25,906 bases of DNA. It comes from Myxococcales bacterium. GTDB taxonomy: Bacteria; Myxococcota; Polyangia; Fen-1088. The notes beneath the pieces are model-generated. The model saw nothing but the letters and a program-made list of their open reading frames with translations. It had not been told where the DNA came from and searched no databases. The stretch spans positions 1 through 25,906 of the forward strand of contig PMBY01000201.1 in NCBI GenBank assembly GCA_003153875.1. Direction: 5' to 3'. The translations under genes were made by a program, and so were the position numbers. This document shows, piece after piece, positions 7,528 through 13,508 of this stretch (the stretch's first letter is position 1; every line of letters begins with the position of its first letter).

Positions 7528-8712
7528 CTAGAGCTTGCCCACCAAGAACTCGTGCACCATCGCCAGATCGTCGAAGGCGAGCTTGCGTTCGAGGTTGTGA
7601 TCGCGATGCACACGATGAACGTGTTCGGGCGGCAGCGGCCTGTGTACGAAGATGCCACGGGAGCAGATCCGTGCATCGGCGCGAGCGGTTCGCATGATCT
7701 CGTCCATGAACGTGCCGAAATCGGCCTCGCTCAGGTACGAGGATACGTCAGCGATCGAGTAGGCGTCGAAAGTGCCGTCGGGGATGTCCGCGAGCGCGAC
7801 GGCGGCCGGCGCGGTCACGATGGTGATCTTGGTTGTCTTGAGGGCGTCGCGGATGCGCTCGTATGAGCCTGGCAGAAGATAGAGGGGCATCGCGGGCTCG
7901 TAGATGTAGCGCGCGAAGAAGACCAGCTGCAGAAGGTGACTGTCGCGAGCGAGGTGGTTGCGCAGGTACTGGTGCATGAGATCGAAGATGCGGCGATGCA
8001 GGGGTACCTCGGGGGGCACGAAGCGCCAGAAACCCGGATCTTTCGAGAACAGCTCAAGGAAGGAGCGCCGGCACAGCATTTCGCCGACAAAGCGCCAGGC
8101 GCGCGTGTTCCATCCATCGAGGAAGTGGCGCTGCTTCTCGATGTCGTCGAATTTGAACAGGCGGTTGAGCCAGATGGGCCGCACCACGTGGGAAACGCGC
8201 GCAACGTGGACGAGAAAGCGCTCGAGGCTGCCCTGGAAGAGCGCCCCACGCCGCACGATCTGCGGGTGAGCATCAAAAAAGGCTCCCGCGGCCTTGGAGA
8301 GATCGGAGCGAAAGCTCTTATAGACCTTGAGCCGATCACGCGCCGGCCGCACCCCCAGAAAGCCTAGGTAGGGCTCGTAGTCGAGCGCGCGCATGGCCGC
8401 GATCTTGAGTTCGAGGAGATGGTTCTGCGTCGGGTTCACGTCCACCGCCACGATCTCCTGCGGGCGATCGTGAAGCAGATTGAGCACGCGTCCTCCCCCG
8501 GCGGTGATGCAGAACACACGCTTACCCGGAGCGATGTGCAGCGCCTGCAGCTCGCTGCGGGAGTCTTCGTTGCACGACGAGTAGCTGATGCGCCCGCTGA
8601 ACTTCTTCCAGGGAATCGCACCAGGCTCACACCCGGGCGAATCGCTTTTTGCATGACCCTTGTTCGAATGCGACGGGTGGTGGGCCGACCGGTGGGCGTG
8701 TTCAGGCTGCAT
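7528..8712 (-). CDS. DUF3419/BtaA-like SAM 3-amino-3-carboxypropyl transferase
   Basis: 394 aa. The DUF3419 family includes BtaA, which moves the 3-amino-3-carboxypropyl group of S-adenosylmethionine to diacylglycerol as the first step of betaine-lipid synthesis. Visible features: a SAM-fold glycine motif VFCITAGGGRVLNLL (66-80) and the family signature VAVDVNPTQNHLLELK (88-103), followed by the alpha-helical body and a C-terminal Asp-containing SAM-type segment (DGTFDAYSIADVSSYL). The first 25 residues are a His-rich, polar tail (HAHRSAHHPSHSN) that I do not recognise from the family. AGAGAGG lies 7 nt before the ATG. It is the third gene of an operon behind the kinase and regulator (28 bp gap). 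The methyltransferase partner BtaB is not visible, so betaine lipid is only one option; another aminocarboxypropylated acceptor is possible. Confidence 0.82.
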   Translation of the reverse strand: MQPEHAHRSAHHPSHSNKGHAKSDSPGCEPGAIPWKKFSGRISYSSCNEDSRSELQALHIAPGKRVFCITAGGGRVLNLLHDRPQEIVAVDVNPTQNHLLELKIAAMRALDYEPYLGFLGVRPARDRLKVYKSFRSDLSKAAGAFFDAHPQIVRRGALFQGSLERFLVHVARVSHVVRPIWLNRLFKFDDIEKQRHFLDGWNTRAWRFVGEMLCRRSFLELFSKDPGFWRFVPPEVPLHRRIFDLMHQYLRNHLARDSHLLQLVFFARYIYEPAMPLYLLPGSYERIRDALKTTKITIVTAPAAVALADIPDGTFDAYSIADVSSYLSEADFGTFMDEIMRTARADARICSRGIFVHRPLPPEHVHRVHRDHNLERKLAFDDLAMVHEFLVGKL

Positions 8713-8740
8713 GTTGGTGCCTCTCTGGCTCTAGTCTGCC

Positions 8741-10132
8741 CTATGAATCTTTGTCGGGCCGCTTTTCAGTTTCCACCTTCATGCCGAATTTCTGCATGCG
8801 GCGCAAGAGCTGATAGCGACTGATGCCCAGGAGCCGAGCCGCCTCGGTGCGGACATTGCGGGCGCGGGTCATAGCCTGACGGATCATGCGCACTTCGACG
8901 TCGACGAGGGAATCCACACCCGGCACGACTTCGAGCGGCCGGGTGGGTGGCAACGGTCCCTTGCGGCCCAGGGTGAGTACCCGCTGGGGCAGATGTCTAG
9001 GCTCGATGCGCGATGATTCCGTCAAGATCACGGCGCGCTCGATGATGTTCTTGAGCTCGCGCACATTGCCCGGATAGGCGTAGCCCAAGAGTGCTTCACT
9101 GACCTCCGCGGCGAATGGCTCGGTGGGCTTGCTCAGGCGTTCGCCGTACAAAGTGCGGAAGTGCTCGGCCAGAAGCAGGATGTCGTCCCCGCGTTCGCGC
9201 AGGGGCGGGATGTGGATGGGGAAAACCGCCAGCCGTTGGAAGAGATCCTGGCGAAAACTGCCGGCCTGCACCAGGGCCGACAGATCCTGGTTGGTGGCGG
9301 CGACCACGCGGGCCTTGAGCGGAATATCGCGACTCGACCCCAGCCGGCGAAAGCTGCGATTCTCAAGCACGCGCAGCAGTTTTCCCTGGCCCCGCTCCAT
9401 GTCGCCGATCTCGTCGAGGAAAACCGTGCCGTCGCGGGCTTCCTCGAACGCGCCCGTGTGTGACTCCTGCGCACCGGTGAAGGCGCCCCGCTCATGTCCG
9501 AAGAGCAGACTTTCCGCGAGATTCTCGGGCAGGGCGAGGCAGTCGACCACCACCAGAGGGGATCCCGCTGGTCGCGACAAGGAATGGACGAAACGACAGG
9601 CCACTTCCTTGCCGACCCCGGTTTCCCCCGTGAGCAGCAGCGTCGTGTCCTTGGACGCGGCCACCTTGCTCAGCTCGTCGACCACCAGGCGCATCGCGTT
9701 CGAGCGCCCGAGTAGGCCCTGACACCTGGCCTCGGCGGCACCGCGCGCCTCCTCGCGCAGTTGAGCGCGCTGGCGCAGCTCGAGCACGCGCTCGAGGATG
9801 GGCGCGACGCTGGCCTCCTTGACGATGTAGTCCTCGGCGCCGTGACGAATAGCCCGCACGGCGTTGGGGATGGTCTGGTACGCCGTCATCATGACCAATG
9901 CGGCGTCGGGTTGTTGCGTGAGAAGCTGCGGGATGATGCGAATGCCATCGTCATCGGGCAGGCGGTGATCGAGCAGAATCACGCCATACTGCCGGCTGGC
10001 AGCGAACTCGAGCGCCTCGCGACAGGTGTACGCGAGATCACAGGAGATGCCCTGACGGCCGATCTCGCGCCCGATGGCTTGGGCGTAGAGATCCTCGTCG
10101 TCGACCACCAAGGCCCAGAAGGGCTGACTCAT
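8741..10132 (-). CDS. sigma54-dependent response regulator, NtrC family
   Basis: 463 aa, three domains. Receiver 1-120: acidic pocket Asp11/Asp12, phosphorylated Asp55 (LLDHRLPD) and Lys105. AAA+ sigma54-activation domain about 138-375: Walker A GETGVGKE (169-176), the sigma54-contacting GAFTGA loop (216-221) and Walker B FLDEIGD (238-244). Fis-type HTH about 414-448 (TEAARLLGISRYQLLRRM). All canonical elements are intact, so it should bind upstream sites and remodel sigma54 holoenzyme when phosphorylated. Its ATG overlaps the kinase stop in ATGA, so the pair is translationally coupled and almost certainly cognate. It stands near sigma54-type promoter candidates at 12167-12182 and 19135-19150. 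Confidence 0.95.
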   Translation of the reverse strand: MSQPFWALVVDDEDLYAQAIGREIGRQGISCDLAYTCREALEFAASRQYGVILLDHRLPDDDGIRIIPQLLTQQPDAALVMMTAYQTIPNAVRAIRHGAEDYIVKEASVAPILERVLELRQRAQLREEARGAAEARCQGLLGRSNAMRLVVDELSKVAASKDTTLLLTGETGVGKEVACRFVHSLSRPAGSPLVVVDCLALPENLAESLLFGHERGAFTGAQESHTGAFEEARDGTVFLDEIGDMERGQGKLLRVLENRSFRRLGSSRDIPLKARVVAATNQDLSALVQAGSFRQDLFQRLAVFPIHIPPLRERGDDILLLAEHFRTLYGERLSKPTEPFAAEVSEALLGYAYPGNVRELKNIIERAVILTESSRIEPRHLPQRVLTLGRKGPLPPTRPLEVVPGVDSLVDVEVRMIRQAMTRARNVRTEAARLLGISRYQLLRRMQKFGMKVETEKRPDKDS

Positions 10133-11988
10133 GCCGCACCGTCAATCGCGCTTCGGCGCATGGGGAGGACCACCGTCGCCTGGCAGCCGCCGCCGTCGCG
10201 ATTGCGGAGATCGACGAAGCCGCCGTGGGCGCGCGCGATCTTCTGGCTGACGGCCAGGCCCAGGCCGGTTCCGTTTTTCTTGGTGGTGAAGAAGGGGCGC
10301 AGACAGTCCGCCGCGCTCGCGGGCAAACCTGGCCCGCGGTCCTCGACGGTGATGGCCAGCTCGCAGCCACTCTGTGCGACCTGACAGGTGACCTCACCCC
10401 CGGCCGAGGTGGCCTCAAGTGCGTTGAGCAGGAGATTGAACACGACCTGCTTCATGGCTTCGTAGTCAGCCTCGATGGTCAGTTCCGGATCCACCTGACA
10501 GCGAATGGTCTTGCCTGCCAGGCGATGGGCGCCTGCGAGCAGGCGGCGCGCGTCGTCCACCAGTTCTCCGATGCGCACCTGGGTCACGGTCATCTCGCGG
10601 CGAGCGGCCAGGTAGTCCTTGAGAGTCATGTCCATGCGCACGATCTCTTTCACCAGCGCGGCCAGGATGGTGCGCTGGCTGGCCGCGGTTTCAGGCTCGC
10701 TGATAAGACTCTCTAGCGTGGCGCCGATGGCCACCAGAGGATTGCGAATCTCGTGGGCGAGATGAGCCGCCATCTCGCCCATGGTGGCCAGGCGCTCCTG
10801 TTGCACAAGATGGTCGGAATCCCGTTTGCTCGCCTCGCGCAACACGAGCAAGAAGCCAACCAGTTGGTGGAAGTCGTCGGCCAAGAGCAGCGCCTCGACG
10901 CGCACCGGGACCAGCGAGCCATCGCGGCGTCGAAGCACGGTGGAGCGCTCGGAATAGGCTTTCTGCGGATCCAGGGTCTGATGGCTGAGAATGTCCCTGA
11001 CCTCATCGGGTGATGAGAAGATCGCGCCGATGGGCCGGCCGGTTAGATCCGTGGCGGTGTAGCCCAGAAGCTGCTCGGTAGCGGGATTGCAGGAGGTGAC
11101 AAGGAGGTCCGGATCTACAAACAGCGCAGGCGCCGGATCGCCCAGCGTCAAGCGCACCAGTTGGGTTTCCAGCGACGTAGCCGACTGTCGCGGCGACGAG
11201 AGCGTGCATAAAGCGCCCTGCACGCCGTCGAAATCGAGACGTGTCAGCGATATGCGCAGATCGCCGTCGAGCTCCACGCTGCGCTCTCGCTGAGACTCCG
11301 GCCCCTCCAGAAAGGCGCGGACGTTGGTGCCGATGGTGCGCATGAGGTCGCTCTCGCGCAGGACGCGTTCGATCGCGGCACTGCCGCGCCGACCGTGGCC
11401 GCGCAACTCGCCTTGTGCGTCGAAGAGAAGGCTGTCAGGCTCGTCGTCGGGGAGATGGTCGAAGAGCGTCTGGCTCTGGCCCTTGAGGTCGTTTTCCAGG
11501 ATCTCGCCGATGCGCCGGCCATAGCGCAAGAGGACTTCGCGTTGCTGGCGGTTGAACGGCTGGATCCCTTGCTTCTCGAAGAGAAGGATGCCGTAGTTTC
11601 GTGTGCTGCCGAGCGCGGGGACGCAACCATAGCGACGCTCGCCGACCAGACGCGCGATGGCCGCGAGTATGAAGGGGGGCAGGGCCGCGCCCACTAGCTC
11701 CTTGAGGGAAGTGGTTTCGCAGAACCGGGCTTCGCGCCAGGAGCGCGTGACCAAGCTCCTGTCGGCGCTTGTCATCGGCCATGAGAAATCCCGGAACGAC
11801 GAGCCCAGCATCTTCTCGATCTCGTCGATCACGGGGAAAACGTCAGCCGTGATACCCAGGTGAACGCGAATTTTTTGCGTCTTCTCGTTGTAGAGAATGA
11901 GGTTTGTGGAGCCGCAACCGAAGATCTTCGCAGCACCGCGCAAGACGGCTTCCAGAAACTGCTTGAGATTGGGCGACTCCACCTTCAT
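10129..11988 (-). CDS. sensor histidine kinase (N-terminal sensory region, PAS, HisKA, HATPase)
   Basis: 619 aa from the ATG at 11988; the open frame runs to 12093 but the extra 35 residues are basic/Ala-rich and unlike the folded domain, and a promoter candidate (12013-12028) falls inside them. No clear ribosome site marks either start. Residues about 1-175 look like a GAF-type sensory domain, with no transmembrane segment, implying a soluble cytoplasmic sensor. PAS about 275-390 (NPATEQLLGYTATDLTGR). HisKA phospho-acceptor His412 in HEIRNPL. HATPase N box Asn518/Asn522, G1 EDRGPG (about 549-554), G2 GTGLGL (573-578). The stimulus is unknown. First gene of the kinase-regulator-BtaA-like operon; overlaps the regulator by 4 nt. 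Confidence 0.92.
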   Translation of the reverse strand: MKVESPNLKQFLEAVLRGAAKIFGCGSTNLILYNEKTQKIRVHLGITADVFPVIDEIEKMLGSSFRDFSWPMTSADRSLVTRSWREARFCETTSLKELVGAALPPFILAAIARLVGERRYGCVPALGSTRNYGILLFEKQGIQPFNRQQREVLLRYGRRIGEILENDLKGQSQTLFDHLPDDEPDSLLFDAQGELRGHGRRGSAAIERVLRESDLMRTIGTNVRAFLEGPESQRERSVELDGDLRISLTRLDFDGVQGALCTLSSPRQSATSLETQLVRLTLGDPAPALFVDPDLLVTSCNPATEQLLGYTATDLTGRPIGAIFSSPDEVRDILSHQTLDPQKAYSERSTVLRRRDGSLVPVRVEALLLADDFHQLVGFLLVLREASKRDSDHLVQQERLATMGEMAAHLAHEIRNPLVAIGATLESLISEPETAASQRTILAALVKEIVRMDMTLKDYLAARREMTVTQVRIGELVDDARRLLAGAHRLAGKTIRCQVDPELTIEADYEAMKQVVFNLLLNALEATSAGGEVTCQVAQSGCELAITVEDRGPGLPASAADCLRPFFTTKKNGTGLGLAVSQKIARAHGGFVDLRNRDGGGCQATVVLPMRRSAIDGAA

Positions 11989-12012
11989 TGGCAGCGAGGA
12001 TGATACCCGACC

Positions 12013-12028
12013 GGCAAGTGCCGGCCCA
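12013..12028 (-). promoter_or_regulatory. candidate sigma54 (-24/-12) promoter for the kinase operon
   Basis: The minus strand reads TGGGCCGGCACTTGCC. It has TGG and TTGC at the exact -24/-12 spacing (GG to GC 12 bp). Transcription would begin near 12002, 14 nt before the preferred kinase start at 11988, suggesting autoregulation. The -24 box deviates at two positions and the site is GC-rich, so a chance match is quite possible. Confidence 0.3.
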
Positions 12029-12057
12029 GCCGGAAACACGCCAGCGCGGGTTCGGGT

Positions 12058-12080
12058 GTGCGATTTCGCACGCGCGGGTG
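12058..12080. promoter_or_regulatory. dyad and adjacent conserved core, candidate activator site
   Basis: GTGCGATTTCGCAC (12058-12071) is an inverted repeat of 6-bp arms around TT. It overlaps the 15-nt core TCGCACGCGCGGGTG (12066-12080). The core recurs with one mismatch at 19285-19299, again preceded by GTGC-N6-GCAC. The dyad centre lies about 128 bp upstream of the start predicted from the sigma54-type promoter at 12167-12182, a usual distance for NtrC-type activator sites. It falls in the untranslated region only if the kinase starts at 11988. Confidence 0.45.
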
Positions 12081-12166
12081 CTTCTGCACGCATGAGCGGC
12101 TGAGCGACGTGATCGAGTCGTGGTACAACTCCCGGGAAATCCTAGGGCACGCGCGACCGCAAGCGG

Positions 12167-12182
12167 TGGTTCAGGGTTTGCA
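12167..12182 (+). promoter_or_regulatory. sigma54 (-24/-12) promoter candidate for the U32-cyclase operon
   Basis: TGGTTCAGGGTTTGCA against the consensus TGGCACR-N4-TTGCW: TGG, the C and R of the -24 box and all of TTGCA match, and GG to GC spacing is exactly 12 bp; the two mismatches are TT for CA. The start would be near 12193, leaving a leader of about 32 nt that contains the AAAGGTG ribosome site before the ATG at 12225. A sigma54 activator gene lies divergently next door. Confidence 0.55.
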
Positions 12183-12224
12183 GATCATCGCCCACTTTGG
12201 TCATGAGAAGAAAGGTGCCACACG

Positions 12225-13508
12225 ATGAAGCTCTCCGTCGCCTGTAACTTCGATGAGGCGCTGCTTAAGGGCCTGGCCGGCTACCCCGTGTACGAAGTCT
12301 ACGGAAAACTCACCACCGACTACTTCGGTGGCGGGCGCCCCGCCTTCTACCTGCCCCAGGTCAATCGCCAGGTGCTCGAGCGCACGGTGAAGAAGACGCA
12401 CGAGAACGGCATCCAGTTCAACTACCTTCTCAACGCGTCGGCCATGGGCAACACCGAGTTCACGCGGGTCGGGCAGCGCAAGATGGAAGAAATGCTCGAC
12501 TGGTTGGACGGCAGCGGGATCGATTCGATCACCGTCGCCAACGTCTACTTTTTGCGCCTCATCAAGAAACGCCACCCGCGTATCAGCGTGCGCGTCAGTT
12601 CGCATCGATTCACGGATACGCCGCGTAAGGTGCGCTTCTGGGTGGACAACGGCGCCGACGTAATCGTCGTCTCCGAGGTGGGCGTGCATCGTGAATTCCA
12701 GACCCTGATTGGGATGAAAGAAGCAGCACAGGGCGTTGACCTGCAGCTCATCGTCAACAACTGGTGTCGCCAGGATTGCGCTATTGCCGGCAACCACGCC
12801 GTGGGTTTGTCGGCGGCGTCGCAGGCCAAGAGTCGCGGGTTCCCGCTCGATTACTGCTCGATCTTGTGCAACCAGATTCGCTTGCGCGACCCGGTGAACT
12901 ACATTCGCGCCAACTGGATTCGCCCCGAGGACCTTCACTACTATGAGAAGCTCGGGTACGAGACCTTCAAGATCGTCGAGCGCAACACCCCGACGCAGAT
13001 CCTGCTTGAGCGAGTCAAGGCCTACTCGGAACGCCGCTATGATGGCAATCTTCTCGATCTGGTGCAGAACTACGCCTACCCGAAAGACAAGCTGGGCGCC
13101 GTGGGCAAGGACGCCTATTCGTGGAAGCGCATGTTCAAGTACTTCATCAAGCCGCGCACCATCAACCTGCTGCGCTTCCGCAAGCTCATCGACTTCGGGC
13201 ACGCGGCCAGCATGCTCTACCCGCGCGAGGGCGAGAATCCGGTCATGATCGACAATCGCGCGCTCGACGGCTTCATGGAGCGCTTCACCACCAAGAATTG
13301 CCAGTCGACCGACTGCGAGAGTTGTCGCTACTGCCACGAATGGGCGGCGCGTTCGGTCACCATCGATCCAAGTTGGCGCACGAAGCTGGATCCGATGTAC
13401 GGGGATCTGCTCGGGGATATCGAGGGCGGCGCCTTTTGGGAGCCGTACACACGTACGGTTTCGCAGATGGTGCGACAACGCTGGCACGACGGGCGGAACC
13501 CCGCGTGA
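12225..13508 (+). CDS. U32-family protein with Cys clusters (possible O2-independent hydroxylase)
   Basis: 427 aa. The TIM-barrel-like pattern of U32 proteins is visible: SITVANVYFLRLIKKRHP (101-118), VSSHRFTD (124-131), ADVIVVSEVGVHREF (144-158), then NNWCRQDC and LGYETFKIVERN (243-254). U32 members UbiU/UbiV, TrhP and RlhA hydroxylate quinone precursors or RNA without O2 and, where studied, carry Fe-S clusters. Here Cys181/185 and Cys211/215 (CX3C-X25-CX3C) could hold one [4Fe-4S] cluster. Cys359/364/367/370 (CX4CX2CX2C) form a second metal-site candidate. AAAGGTG precedes the ATG. Its TGA overlaps the GTG start of the oxidosqualene cyclase gene, so the two are translationally coupled. That suggests a role on the triterpene product or its precursor, which is inference. 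A peptidase function, the historical family name, is not supported by any motif I see. Confidence 0.8.
   Translation: MKLSVACNFDEALLKGLAGYPVYEVYGKLTTDYFGGGRPAFYLPQVNRQVLERTVKKTHENGIQFNYLLNASAMGNTEFTRVGQRKMEEMLDWLDGSGIDSITVANVYFLRLIKKRHPRISVRVSSHRFTDTPRKVRFWVDNGADVIVVSEVGVHREFQTLIGMKEAAQGVDLQLIVNNWCRQDCAIAGNHAVGLSAASQAKSRGFPLDYCSILCNQIRLRDPVNYIRANWIRPEDLHYYEKLGYETFKIVERNTPTQILLERVKAYSERRYDGNLLDLVQNYAYPKDKLGAVGKDAYSWKRMFKYFIKPRTINLLRFRKLIDFGHAASMLYPREGENPVMIDNRALDGFMERFTTKNCQSTDCESCRYCHEWAARSVTIDPSWRTKLDPMYGDLLGDIEGGAFWEPYTRTVSQMVRQRWHDGRNPA

Noticed and set aside
12145..12161. GGGCACG followed by CCGCA, resembling a sigma54 promoter before the U32 gene
   Set aside because: The GG to GC spacing is 13 bp rather than 12 and the -12 box is CCGCA; sigma54 is strict on spacing, and the match at 12167-12182 is better.
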